Source: Iris pallida (Eukaryota; Streptophyta; Magnoliopsida; Asparagales; Iridaceae). Taken from it: a DNA stretch of 64,000 nucleotides. Shown one piece after another: positions 1 through 11,137 of this stretch. The position numbers and the translations under genes are program-made. The stretch's first letter is position 1; every line of letters starts with the position of its first letter. The notes below the pieces were generated by a model, which made no database searches, was not told the origin of the DNA, and worked only from the letters and a program-made list of their open reading frames with translations. The stretch is taken from NCBI GenBank assembly GCA_029216955.1, contig JANAVB010016199.1, positions 11,417,595 through 11,481,594 on the forward strand, read 5' to 3'.

Positions 1-2742
1 GCCCCCGGGGCTCGACAGTAGGCCGACGACAGCGAGTAGGTGTTGTCGCTGCTGATGTGCCCTGTGTTCTTCTCCCTCACCGTATGACCCTAGCTCCGAC
101 CGCCATGGCATTGGCCGCTGCCCCATGTACCGCCCTTCGCGTGCCTATAGCGACCTCGCCCCTGCGCTCCATGCGCGCTGCTCTGGCAGCAGCGCCCGTG
201 CGTTCTCCAGCCGTGACAGCGTACCGTGCGCGCCTTTCGCGCGTGCGACCTCAGCGACACCCACCATCAACCACCATGTGCCGCCCCGCTCGCATCCCAG
301 CAAGGTCTTGAAGTAGCCCCGTCCCCTTCGATGATTTCTGTAGGTGATTTCAACTTTTTTCTCAAAATCCCGCCGTGACGCACATTTTTGAGAATCAGAA
401 AGTGCGTCTCGAGATAGCGACTTCGTATATATTTTCTGGGCGATCTGACCGTTGGATCATCGAACTCTTTCCTCTATTGCAATCTTGGTATATAGATCTA
501 CCTCCACCTAAAATTTCAGCCGTTAATTCGTTCATTTGATGGATCAAAATCGACCACCAAGTTGCCCGAATAATTGTGTTTATTTTGGACAGTTTTGTGG
601 AGCCAAATTCGTAGATTTGTATCTCTGCTGTTGCAACTCTGTTTGATGTGCCACTAGTTCCTGTGCACAGCTAGTATAACAAACTTCTAGTCATTAAAGT
701 TTTATTTTATCGTGAGCTCGTTTGATTGGTTGAATTTGACACCAAAGTTGGCGGTTCGAATTCGTAATTTCCAACATGTAAAATTCCAATTTTGGACTCG
801 AGACTCCGAATTCCAAATTTGACACCACCAGTAGACTCATGGCATCATTCTGGCAAGAATTCATACAAAGTTTGATATATTTGGAGGACGTGGGCCCCAA
901 CACGTATTTTGGTACAAATCGGGTCCCACAGTCCGGGTCAACGGGTCATTTTGAGATCGAGCTCATCGAAACCCAATTATGGATATACCGTTGGGTTCGT
1001 GTCGTCATTCTGTACTCGTTGACATATACTTTGCTATATTTGGTGGACTTGGGCTCCGGTACGCATTTTCGTGCAAACCGAATTTTAATATCTGGGTCAA
1101 CGGACCATTTTGAGATCGACTCATCAGAATTCACTTCTGGATATACCGTTGCATTCTGGACTCGTGGACATATAGTTTACAAGATTTTGATGACTTTGAT
1201 CATGATATATTTTGGTCCAACGACGGACCACATTTTGGCCCAAAATTACCACTTTGTCCCTGTGTCCAGAATTGGACTTATAAGTAATCTATCCTAGCTA
1301 TTTTCCTTATTTTGGGAACGTTGGTGATATTTGTTTCAGCATCCGGCGACGTTCATAGAGACTCCTATATTGCTACCTTCCTTGGACTTGACGATTTGCC
1401 TGTAGGACATCATTGAATACTACTTCGCCCCTGGCAAGATTCCTTGCAATACTTGTTCTATTTACATTATTCATATATACTATTGTGTTGTTAGTTGGTG
1501 ACACTGGTAGTGTTTATCCAAGGATGACTTGGGTTTTATCGATGAAGGCATCGATGTTATGGGTGTGTGTATGTGTGTAACTTAGAATTAGTAGACATAC
1601 CTGAGATGGTGAAGTTATCCCGAATAACTTCTATGACTTGACATAAGATATTACACGACACCTTGAGTGAGGGTCATTGTGTTGGCAAGAACTTACGCAT
1701 TCGACTGATCATCGGTGCGAGCGATTCGTGTGTCGGTACATATAGAGTTAGATGATGTCTAGGTTAGAGACTCGCATTGAGATATGGATTGTCTGAGTCG
1801 TGGATATGACTTGTACATTTTCTGGGGCGGGAAAGACAATCAGTAGGTGTATGGGATAGACAGTTATATTATTCTGGTCTCAGTGGATACCCGGTTATGG
1901 TCCATACACACACTATGGGCCATACATACACTACGGGATACTTCCGGCAGCGACCACTAGCTGCGCGTTAGGTACGGTCGGGAAGTATACTAGTATTGTA
2001 TGTTTAAATTGGCTCGTGATCTGACATCGGCCCGTGACTCGATATAAATCCCTTATTCACCTACCCATACGGTTAAAAGTTGTCTTCAACATGCATTCAC
2101 TTAGAAAGGTTAGTTAGTGTACCTATATCGGACCATATCATGGGATAATGTCTTATCATGGGCTGGTATGCCATCCATTGATTAAGATTGGTCAGATATA
2201 TGGTTTACTGATTGATGACTGGATATTGGACCATGTTATGATTTAGGTTGTTCACTTTATTCAGTTCACATTATGGCATGTATTTCTGTATCTTCTTACA
2301 TCCCGCTGAGGACCTGGTGATCTCTTCAGGTATTCACTGTGTAGTTAGTACAGAGTAGCTGGACAGGTGTTACGTGATGCACCGAGGTCTCAGGTATATA
2401 TTTATATATGTGTTCTTGGTATTTCCATTTACTCTTTCCTGCATATATTTTCACCTGTATTTGCTTCATGCTGCTATGTAGCCTATTATTACCAAGCTTA
2501 TTCCTTTCTCGAGCTTGCTTGAACATGTATATTACTGGGTGCCAACTTTAGTATATTATGTTCATCCTTGATATTCGCTTCATTACTGTGGATTAAGATG
2601 TAGATGATTAGTTAGTTTTAGTACCCTGGACAGTGTAGTATGTCTCGGGATAAGTCCATTAAATTGGAAACTTATCCTAAGATCGTATTAGCTGGCATGC
2701 TCGCGTCTCAAGTTCCTATAATTTTGGAACTGGGGCGTGACA
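1..2742 (+). repeat. Giant Gypsy-type LTR, family A copy 0 (3' part)
   Basis: The right end reads GGGGCGTGACA at 2732-2742 and is preceded by a stem-loop (AGTTCC/GGAACT, 2710-2730). This is the same terminus as the minus-strand family A copies, read on the plus strand. Positions 1-330 are C-rich, matching the leader part of other copies, and the block CTGAGGACCTGGTGATCTC near 2307 is the conserved family block. The 5' end lies outside the window. No protein gene is supported here; short open frames are chance. The family assignment is inferred from shared motifs and order. Confidence 0.7.
839..1200 (+). repeat. Degenerate tandem repeat, period about 159 bp
   Basis: Two diverged units, and part of a third, share the order TTTGATATATTTGG / GGTCAACGG(G/A)(T/C)CATTTTGAGATCGA / GGATATACCGTTG. 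The spacing is close to a multiple of three, so a 152-codon frame stays open across it (839-1297). That frame has no recognisable domain and is best read as a by-product of the repeat inside the LTR. Confidence 0.55.
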
Positions 2743-2964
2743 CATCGTCTATCCTATCTGGACAAACGGCATCGGTGGTATCTGTGGCAGTAGTGGCATC
2801 AGTGGTATGTCATTTCTTCTGAATCTTGAAGATTGTGGGTCTATTCCGTTGCCTCGTTGGACAGAAAATCCCCCAACTGGAGGCGTAGCTGCGTCATCAT
2901 GGGTGATGATTGAGTCCTGAGGAGTGTCTTCTGGTGTCTTGTGGCTCTCTCGTGGGTCCATCAT
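2743..2964 (-). pseudogene. Possible Gypsy gag N-terminal fragment
   Basis: On the minus strand an ATG at 2964 opens a 71-codon frame with a charged start (Met-Met-Asp-Pro-Arg-Glu) and a proline/methionine-rich tail. It follows a leader (2965-3173) shared with other family A elements, which is where gag should begin. It is cut at 2742 by the end of the plus-strand LTR. No capsid motif or zinc knuckle remains. The gag call rests mainly on position, so confidence is low. Confidence 0.35.
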
Positions 2965-3173
2965 ACTATGCGCAATAGAAATTACAAGATTCGGACAGAT
3001 GATATCGAAGCAGGATGCAAGTCAAGCAAGAAATCAAGGTAAAGAGATCAAGGATGAGTAATTCATGTAGATGAGATCCTATAGGTCTTTTCCTATTCCT
3101 AATTGCAGGCTCACGTCGGTACGGTTACATATCCGAAGTGATATTAGGACATGCATGGGCCACCACAAAAACA
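2965..3173 (-). repeat. Family A leader region after the 5' LTR
   Basis: This stretch matches the segments left of the LTR copies at 6477, 27880, 41115 and 46670. Shared features are a GATCCTA block, GCAGGCTCAC(G/A)TCGGT, a CCGAAGTGAT block and GGGCCACCACAAAAACA directly next to the LTR end. On the minus strand it is the untranslated leader between 5' LTR and gag. The canonical initiator-Met primer site is absent; TGGTGGCCCATG lies a few bases in, but I cannot assign it to a tRNA. Confidence 0.65.
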
Positions 3174-4722
3174 TGTAATGCCTGAATTCCTAATTATGCG
3201 GAATTAGGTAATACAAAACATGCCAGCAGTACATCACTAATAGTCTACCAAAATGTTAGACTTGTTAATGAGTACTTAAGCTGTAAATATCACATGGCCA
3301 CAGGTACAAAGCTATTCTCATGTACGCAGAAATAATCAATAATCAATGAGTACCAAGACAACATAAAATGAGAGAGTCTGAATAACACAGAAAAAGTTGT
3401 CCAGCAAAATACAAAACTAAGATAATGTCTAGGGTATAACCCGACAACAAACAGAAGGAAAATAAATGACAAGTCTTATCATAGTGACTGCTAAGAAATA
3501 ATCATCCTAGATGGATGAAATACGTACTCAAGCAAAGTCCTCTAGCACAATCTCGTCCTCCTGTATGGGTATGTCTCCTACAACAGCACCTGATCCGTAG
3601 ACCTCAGTATATGCCTACTCGCCCATACCTAGTGGAGATGACCAGGTCCTCAGGGGACATAACAAGGTACAAAAATGAACATGCCAAAAGATAGTAGTAG
3701 AAGTACTAAAGTAAATTGCATAACGGTTTCTATGTAATCATGTCTATGTGTGATGCAATTGAGAATACCGTCCATACACCGAGCTATAGTCACTGAGTCT
3801 CCCACCGGCTCCTCAGCTAGGCTAACATCTTAAGGTGCCGAGTCGTGGAACCATGAGCTCAACTAGACGTAACTCCAAAGCTCTGATCCAGAGACTAAGG
3901 CAAACAAACGAGTAGGGCACACACAAACTCGGGAATAAAGATCATGAAATATAAGATAGCCCGGTAGTAAGGCGAATGTCCTCCGCCCCCATGAACTAAT
4001 CTAGTATGTCATGTCAAGTAATTGATCATGTATGTATCCTAACACAAAGTCTGACCATGAAATATCATGTAAGCAACTCTGTATAATGAGGTGTCAGTGT
4101 CCCGAGGCCTATCATGTCAAGGGACATGATCATACAGGTGCGGTACGCCTAACATCAATACCCAATACCCACGTATGGATATCGACACCCGAGTTTGATC
4201 AGACGTGCAGTATGGACAAGATTCTACGTAAGTAGTAACTATATACCAAACTAAATAAGAAACAAGAATTGCAACTAAAGTAAAGTATGATAATAACGTA
4301 TCAATGGCAAGGTACACTTGTATGTATCTTATCAACGCGATGTAATCTGTCGGTGTTCCTCGACTGGTGGTGCGACGGGTTCCAAATCACCTATTTAATA
4401 TATTTTTTAAAATGCCAAAATAAGTCTAAAATCTACATGTAAATATACTAACTTGGCCTAAATAAAATCTAGTATTTAATTATAATTTTTAATTAATTTT
4501 CAGGAATTATTTATTATTTATTAAAATTAAAATACTATAAATACATATAAAATTATTTACTATTTTATTTATTTAAAAATATAATTATTATATAAATAAT
4601 TTCGAAAACTATCTAAATAAATACTACAAATAGAAACACAATTTATTAGTATTTTACTTCACACAATTACAATATGTAGTTATCAAGATACAAGAAAATA
4701 CCTAAATACATTCACATAAACT

Positions 4723-4726
4723 AATA

Positions 4727-4809
<83 letters not shown>
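4723..4809. repeat. (TA)n microsatellite
   Basis: Nearly pure alternating TA over about 85 bases, with one early interruption. Confidence 0.95.
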
Positions 4810-4810
<1 letters not shown>

Positions 4811-4922
4811 CCCAAAAATAATAAGCTTAACATAGGATTTGAACTCTAGGGCAAGGCTAGGGTTTTTGGGCCACTATACTGACCAGGAGGTTAGTTCAGG
4901 TTTTCTGTTTTCATAAGGAAGC

Positions 4923-4936
4923 CACACACACACACA

Positions 4937-4990
<54 letters not shown>
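4923..4990. repeat. (CA)n microsatellite
   Basis: CA dinucleotides with a single interruption, running into a short TATA stretch. Confidence 0.95.
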
Positions 4991-4994
<4 letters not shown>

Positions 4995-5004
4995 ATATAT
5001 ATAT

Positions 5005-5217
5005 AGAGAGAGAGGAGTGCTCTAGAATCAACCAGCTGGTTTTGTATTATAGATCCAACCTATATTATACACGTTGGATTGGAAATTGGGATTAAATGAA
5101 TTAAAAATGTGGTGGGGTCTACATCTTTTAATCTCAACCACTAAATTTTAATCGAACCCATAAAACATAGGTTGGTTCTATAATAAAAAACAAACCCATT
5201 GGTTTTATAGCATTTCT

Positions 5218-5273
<56 letters not shown>

Positions 5274-5384
5274 TTTTAAGCCATTTAATCCCAACCATGC
5301 AATTCCAATCCAACGTGTATAATATAGGTTGGATCTATAATACAAAACTAGCTGGTTGGTTCTAGAGCACTCCTCTCTCTCTCT
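5005..5384. mobile_element. Fold-back / MITE-like inverted-repeat element
   Basis: The left arm (5005-5099) and right arm (5279-5384) are inverted copies sharing GGAGTGCTCTAGAA(T/C)CAACCAGCT, TATAGATCCAACCTATATTA and CACGTTGGATTGGAA. A third, more diverged copy of the inner arm lies at 5165-5215. An (AC)n run (5219-5272) fills the centre and TA/CA runs flank both sides. There is no coding capacity. A target duplication cannot be read because both flanks are simple repeats. Confidence 0.7.
5219..5272. repeat. (AC)n microsatellite
   Basis: An uninterrupted AC/CA run inside the inverted-repeat element. It generates spurious valine/cysteine-rich frames. Confidence 0.95.
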
Positions 5385-5385
5385 A

Positions 5386-5386
<1 letters not shown>

Positions 5387-5449
<63 letters not shown>

Positions 5450-5465
5450 CACACACACACACACC
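5387..5465. repeat. (TA)n followed by (AC)n microsatellite
   Basis: About 50 bases of TA followed by about 24 bases of AC, mirroring the CA-then-TA order left of 5005. Confidence 0.95.
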
Positions 5466-5775
5466 AAGTACTATATAAATATATTAAAAAAATTGCTTAA
5501 CATGGGGCTCGAACTCTGGTCAGCCAAGGGGAAAACTTAGGTAAGTAAGCTAACCAATTGGCCAAGCTCGGTTTGGTGTTTGTATAAGGGATCCGTTTGT
5601 ATTTAAACTATAACAAGGGCTAGAGTTCAGTTTCTTACCGAGGAAAAGGTGGTCGTGGTCGGATCAGACTGCGTGCGACAATGTTGACGACGTCAAGGTG
5701 CTGTCGTGGGTTGGGAGTCGAGGGCTTGGATGGCTTAAGGAAGTTTGACACACATATATTTAAGTATAAATAGAT

Positions 5776-5895
5776 GTTACGAAGGTGAAAGTAGGGGTCA
5801 TGGGAGTTACGAAGGTGAAATGAGTGGTCATGGGAGTTACGAAGGTGAAAGGAGTGGTCATGGGAGTTATGAATGTGAAAGGAGGGTTCATGGTA
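5776..5895. repeat. 30-bp minisatellite, four units
   Basis: Units of the type GTTACGAAGGTGAAA plus GGAGTGGTCATGGGA repeat four times with few changes. Because 30 is divisible by three, both strands give decapeptide-repeat frames (minus strand 5635-6021 and plus strand 5745-5945). Neither has a recognised domain. Confidence 0.85.
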
Positions 5896-6223
5896 ATGGA
5901 GTTGGATTTGATTTGTTGGGTTGGATGTTGTGTGTTTGGGTTTGAGGAGAAAAGTTAGTTGTTTAGTAATAGAAATTTTATTATAGGTTTTAGTAACTAA
6001 TTTTTTTAGAACAATAAACAAACAATTTGAAATATTATTCCAAACATTTGTAGATGCTAAAAAGAACTATGGAAATAAATTTGGGTTATTACATTAAATG
6101 TACATTATTATTAAATAATTTTAATTATAAAAAAATATAGAAATATATTCATCATCCTATTTGTGAATTATAAAATAAAATAAAATAACCCAATTTCCTT
6201 AGTCGAAAATCAGGAGGTTTACA

Positions 6224-6476
6224 TGGATTGAGTTTTTAAGGGTTGGTTTGGTCTGGTATATATGAGGTAATATGGCACGAATAGATAAAGATTACGTTGG
6301 ATAATGATCAAATTGGATGCAATCAAGCAGTTAAATGAGAGTTTGAAATGAAGTCAAGGAAGGTGATCAAGCATGTGGATGAGATCCTAATTTCTAATCC
6401 TATATGCAGGCTTGTATCAGTACAATTACGTAACCGTTACGATATGCTCTAACCTGTGTGAGCCACCATAAGAATA
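6224..6476 (-). repeat. Family A internal remnant and leader
   Basis: The left part (GGTAATATGGCACGAA near 6270) matches 45570-45600 in another internal region. The right part (GTGGATGAGATCCTAAT, GCAGGCTTGTATCAG, GAGCCACCATAAGAATA) matches the shared leader. It separates two LTRs by only about 250 bases, so most of an internal region has been lost. No coding potential was seen. Confidence 0.6.
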
Positions 6477-7097
6477 TGTAATTCCCCAGTCCTACTATGT
6501 ATAGGACTAGGAATACGTAACATGGCGGATGTATCTATACGCAGGCTACTCCAATATATGGAACCTACGAGTACATATATAAGCTATAATCTATAAACAC
6601 CAGCTCATAACATTATGGTCACATGCAATATCTATATCTCATCCACAACCCAATAAAGGAATAACTTAATCAAATATATCAACTGAAATATAAAATAAAG
6701 TATCTGCCGGTGGAGACATATCAGCTACCAAGCGATTGTAATGATTAGGAACAAATACATGAGATAAAGAATAACAACTTAGTAGCCTACTATCTAAGAG
6801 AAAATTAAATTGGCTCAGATGGTAAGACCTCCTTGTATGCAAGAGAATAGTCTGGTCCATGTCCTCACTTCTCAGGGTACAACTAACTGACTATAGCTGG
6901 AGAAATCACCAGGTCCTCATAGGAAAGTAACAAGATATATAATAACATGCCTATGAAACAGAATATAAAAGCATATAACATGTGCTAACTACTACAACAT
7001 CTACATATATAATCATGCATGTGAGAACATCTACGATAATATGAACCGCTGGATAAATGAAAGAAAATGCCTAAGTCCCTCAAATGAACTCGTGGCT

Positions 7098-7289
7098 AAG
7101 AATCAAACCATAACCTCTCGTGGGCCTCTTAGGTTAACAACAAATCATAGCCCCTCGTGGGCCTCTTCGGTTATGAGACAACCCATAGTCCCTCGTCGGC
7201 CTCTTAGGTTAAAAAATAAAACCATAGTCCCTCGTGGAGCTCTTAGGTTAACAAGCAACACCATAATCCCCCGTGGACCTCTTAGGTAA
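7098..7289. repeat. Minisatellite, about 38-39 bp, five units
   Basis: The core CCATAGTCCCTCGTGGGCC with TCTTAGGTTAA recurs five times with drift. It lies inside the LTR of copy ii. Confidence 0.8.
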
Positions 7290-8032
7290 AATAGAGGAAA
7301 GAGAAATAAAAGGAATATGCAGTTTAATATCGTGCACATGTCTCTCCACCCGACGGCACACTAGACTATAACAACACATTATAACCTAAAAAATTCTATA
7401 ATCACGGTCAGGTTAAAGGATTCTATTTTGCAGCTTCGGTCTATAGCATATCGTAGCATAATAGCCCAACCCAACAACCAAACAAGAATATGGGTTAGAC
7501 TACGTACCACGACAGTCCATGTTCCTCGGCTACTAACAAAAAAAATATCACCAGCAAGTCAGTTTACAGGCGGCCAATCAATACTACTAGCACATATCAT
7601 GAACTAAAGATAAATTATTATGCCAAATCAAGATGAACAAGTATCAAATATCATAAAATACATGCTAAATATATTAAATATAAATATGCTATATAAACTG
7701 AATCATAAACGACCAGGCATACTTGCTTGGTGCTTGTTGGAGTCGACGTGTGTGACTTGATCGTATCGGCACAGAATAGGTTTAGGTGCTACACTACGCA
7801 AGATGATCACAAATGATGGAATAGACCATTCCATTGAGTCTAGAATAATCCAATTAGCCAAGGTCGATATGTAGAAGTCCGAATACGCAAAGAAAATAGC
7901 AAATATTTGATTAATCATGATCGAAAATAATCTTATCTAGGAGAAAGATTTGATTTAGAATTAGTTACTCCTTTAAGCAAATCAAATATATCTTAGAAAA
8001 TTATTCAATAATATTTATATATTATTTTAGAT

Positions 8033-8044
8033 TTATATATATAT

Positions 8045-8100
<56 letters not shown>
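8033..8100. repeat. (TA)n microsatellite next to the LINE 3' end
   Basis: A TA run directly abutting the LINE tail; it could be a target-site tract, an A/T tail or both. Confidence 0.9.
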
Positions 8101-8105
<5 letters not shown>

Positions 8106-9090
8106 GAAACAGAACTTTATTGAAGTATCAGGCGTAAAATGCCGAAGCCTATACAAGAAAGCGCGCCCCAGCGCTACCAGACTAGACAAAAGAGAGAATG
8201 CGCAAAATGCGCACAAAAATCGGCAGTTGGCACCGCCCAATATGAGGCCTGCGCACGACACGCGGGTCCCAGATCAGACCAGGGACTCCCAAAAACTATG
8301 CGAGGCGTGAGAGCAACGCCTCTTTCTTTTGTAGATTTGTCGGATGACCTCTCTGTACAATTGTGGGGGCGGGAGCTGACGGCCCTCATATCTGAACTTG
8401 TTCCTGTTCTTCCACAAGACCCAAATAGCGGCGGCAGCGACGATCTGATGCCCGTGGGACGTGTTCCAGCTGGCCAGCAGATCGTTGAGGCCTCCGGTCA
8501 TGGGGATAATCCTGAACTTATTTTGAAGGATCGACCAAATTTGAGTGGCTAGTTCACCAGAGAGAAGGACGTGATCGGCGGATTTCGATTGGTGTTCCAC
8601 GCAACAGTGGCATCTGGACGCAAGGCTAAATCCGAAGGAGTTGATGGCGTCGTCCGTAGGTAGTTTCCGACGTACAGCACGCCAGATGAGAATGGACCAT
8701 TTAGTGGGTATATATGTCTGCCAAAGCTTGGCAGAAGGGGAGGTCGTTTCGTGGATGCCTCTGGCGACGGTTCTGGTGGAAGCCAGGGTAAAGAGTCCAC
8801 ACGGGTTTGGGGACCATCTGAGCTCGTCATGCGCATCATTGATCGACAGATCAGAGGCTCCCAGGCTAGCCATAGCCTCAGGACCAAGCCAGACTCTTAC
8901 TCTTTCCCAATTCCACCCTGAATCGTCATCATCCCACAAATCACGGATCTCGCACAGCGGCGGTGTTAGGTCGTTGGGCCTAAGGATGTCATCCCCCAGC
9001 CAGCGTTCCTTACATGCCTGCGAACGTCCGTTACCCAATTGCAAACGCAAAAGCGGTTTAGATTATAATCTAAACGCAAAAGTGGTTTAG

Positions 9091-9093
<3 letters not shown>
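8101..9093 (-). mobile_element. LINE (L1-type) 3' fragment, 5'-truncated
   Basis: The minus strand holds the end of a non-LTR reverse-transcriptase polyprotein followed by a short 3' UTR with AATAAA (plus-strand TTTATT near 8114) just before the TA tract. TA tracts lie on both sides, consistent with insertion into a TA-rich target. The right side has a duplicated segment (AAACGCAAAAG(C/T)GGTTTAGATT, 9045-9093), probably from the insertion or flank. Endonuclease and reverse-transcriptase domains are absent, as in ordinary 5' truncation. Confidence 0.75.
8274..9050 (-). pseudogene. LINE reverse-transcriptase C-terminus, zf-RVT domain
   Basis: The 258-codon minus-strand frame shows the zinc-binding reverse-transcriptase region (zf-RVT type) of plant LINEs. 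The order is a WNWERVR segment, Asp-Glu-Leu-Arg-Trp-Ser-Pro-Asn-Pro-x-Gly-x-Phe-Thr-Leu at about residues 75-90, Lys-Trp-Ser-Ile-Leu-Ile-Trp-Arg, Leu-Pro-Thr-Asp-Asp, Cys-His-Cys-Cys, a Ser-Ala-Asp-His-Val-Leu segment and a later Trp-Val-Leu-Trp-Lys-Asn-Arg-Asn motif. The catalytic domains lie upstream in a full LINE and are missing. The frame is open across this stretch, but without them it is a dead fragment. Its first residue is probably not a real start. Confidence 0.8.

Positions 9094-9171
<78 letters not shown>
9094..9171. repeat. (TA)n microsatellite
   Basis: A pure TA run of about 78 bases on the 5' side of the LINE fragment. Confidence 0.95.
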
Positions 9172-9960
9172 CGTATTTATAATCGTAATATGCATTTAGA
9201 AAGTACTTATAATTTATTTAGAATATATTATATATAAAACTTGTAAATCATTTGTTTTCAATTAAAGAATAAAGGCCCATAATATACTTATGAACCAAAA
9301 GTCCTTTGTGGACTCCGATCCAATAATTAAGTCCAAAGTAATTTAAGAAAATACTTATTTAAATATATTTAGAAAATTCTTTTAAAGCCTCAAAACAATT
9401 TATTCTAAATAAAGTCCATATAGTAATTAATCAAAACAATAAATTATCTTATGGCCCAAAATAATTTATAAGCTCAGAACAATTATTAGCAAGTCCATCA
9501 AAATACAAATATTAATATAAACCATATAGAAACTAGATTTTTTTATAAGAGTAAGGCCCAAAAATTTCTACTCTAATATAGTATAAGACTCACAAAATAT
9601 TTGTTATTATCAATGTAGAGCGCAGCCCATTAAATCTTTTAATACCAAACCCAATTGATAAAGAAACTTTTAGAACTAGTTTAGGCCAATCCATTTTAAT
9701 CTAAATAAAATTCTTTAATTGGGCTTATGGCCCAATAGTTGAGCCATTCTTATTTATGACCCATTCTTTAAAAAAATTAAAAGAAAATAATAAAAGAAAA
9801 ATAATTAAGGAGAGAGAGAGTGAGAGAAAGGTTGGAAGAGTGGGGAGAGTGTTCTCCTCTAGAAGAGGGAATAAGAAGGAAGAACGAAGAAGAAGATGAA
9901 GATCGTGAAGAAGAAGGCATAGGAAGAAGAAGAAGAAGACAGGGGGAGGAGAGATCGGGG

Positions 9961-9966
9961 CTCACC
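9961..9966 (-). promoter_or_regulatory. Putative 5' splice site in LTR leader
   Basis: The minus strand reads CCTCG|GTGAGCCCC. The same position in other family A copies gives CCG|GTGAGC (26792), GTCG|GTAAGCC (29776), CCTCG|GTAAG (5634) and, on the plus strand, CCTCG|GTAAACC (59044). A purine- or pyrimidine-rich GA/CT tract follows in most copies. Splicing is inferred from this conservation; the acceptor is unknown. Confidence 0.45.
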
Positions 9967-10036
9967 GAGGTCTCTGGCTCGGCATGACGTGGCCCGACGT
10001 TAGGCTACATAGATGCGGTGGATTCGACGGTGGTAC

Positions 10037-10514
10037 TGTTGGAAATTATTCCAAAAAAAATCTGCAAACAAAATAAAATAAAGTAAATATTACTAGCCTC
10101 CGGGAAAGTCGCGCACGAAGTACTGCCCTAAGAGTTGATTCGGGTCTATGTGCAGACTTGTTCCGAATGCTCCTAGTGGTAAAACTCCCGCTCTACCGGT
10201 ATCTCCTCGTCGCACACAACTCGGAAAGAGCGACCCCGAACTTAGCTTTTCTGCCCAGAGCACAAACCGAAGAACAAAGCTTTGAATTGAACAAGAGAGA
10301 ATGAGAGGGAGAGAGTGGAGTTAAGATTGTGAAAAAGGGCTCTCTCTTATATAGCATTAAGCATATGCTAAAGATAGTATATGCTTAAAATAGCCTATAC
10401 TAAAATTAGCCAAAAGAGGCTAAGTCTCCAACTTAAAAAATGACACATGTTTGAAGACTTGGCATGTTGAAGACTTGGCTTTGAGGACTTGGATTTTGCA
10501 TGTAATATGCAACA
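10037..10514 (-). repeat. Copia-1 3' LTR
   Basis: It begins TGTTGGAAATT and ends ATGCAACA on the plus strand. It carries a minus-strand TATATAA box at 10347-10353 and a tandem GACTTGG-containing segment at its promoter-distal end. Confidence 0.93.
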
Positions 10515-10530
10515 ATCCCCCCAAAAGTCA
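10515..10530 (-). other. Copia-1 polypurine tract
   Basis: The minus strand reads TTTTGGGGGGAT immediately before the 3' LTR, the expected plus-strand primer position. Confidence 0.75.
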
Positions 10531-11137
10531 AGTTCCGATAAACATAGAGATGACAAGGGAATAAGAATTGATGGAGGATTTCTGGGCAAATATATATTAT
10601 GCATAGATGAGATGGACTACAGCCTTGAATCTCACTTAGTTACTATTGTCTTTGTCTGAAGAAGTGCTTGACGGACTATGCCTTGAATCAGACTTCTTGA
10701 ACCAGATTCAGAAAATAGCACACATAATACGCTAGAGGTTCTTTGGGTCTATCGGGTGGCACTTTGATTGGCCATGCGCACTTTTACACATTCATGAGAG
10801 TTGTCTAGGATCGCCCTGTCCTATAGTCACGGCCTTCACGACCTCTCATATAGGTAAGTCCTCAAGGGTTGGTGATAGGTATCAACCCTGCATATCATGC
10901 TTGGACTTATTAAGAGTTTAAACTCACCCTAACCATATCACACCGGAACACTGTCACCATAGGGATGAGGTATCAATGTACACATGTACAGCCTCCTGGG
11001 CTTTTATTTTAAAGAGAATTTAATCTCAAGGTCAGTGTTCCATATTAGTCACCTAGTCCAGTTTGTTCCTACCCATTGAACCGGCTTCTTGGGATCTCCA
11101 GTCAGACTCGGTTGGGTTGCCACTGCTGGTGACTAAA

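Larger units (their letters stand above)
3174..6223 (-). repeat. Giant Gypsy-type LTR, family A copy i
   Basis: On the minus strand the copy starts TGTAAACCTCC at 6223 and ends GGCATTACA at 3174. It contains the block CCAGGTCCTCAGG at 3650 (plus strand), a putative leader splice donor (CCTCG|GTAAG, minus strand, near 5634) and a terminal stem-loop AATTCC/GGAATT at 3184-3204. Microsatellites, an inverted-repeat element and a 30-bp minisatellite enlarge its middle. No protein gene is supported. Confidence 0.65.

Noticed and set aside
839..1297. 152-codon plus-strand frame
   Set aside because: Its length comes from a tandem repeat near 159 bp; there is no domain, and it lies in LTR sequence.
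5635..6021. 128-codon minus-strand frame with a His/Ser decapeptide repeat
   Set aside because: Translation of a 30-bp minisatellite in the LTR; the opposite strand is open as well.
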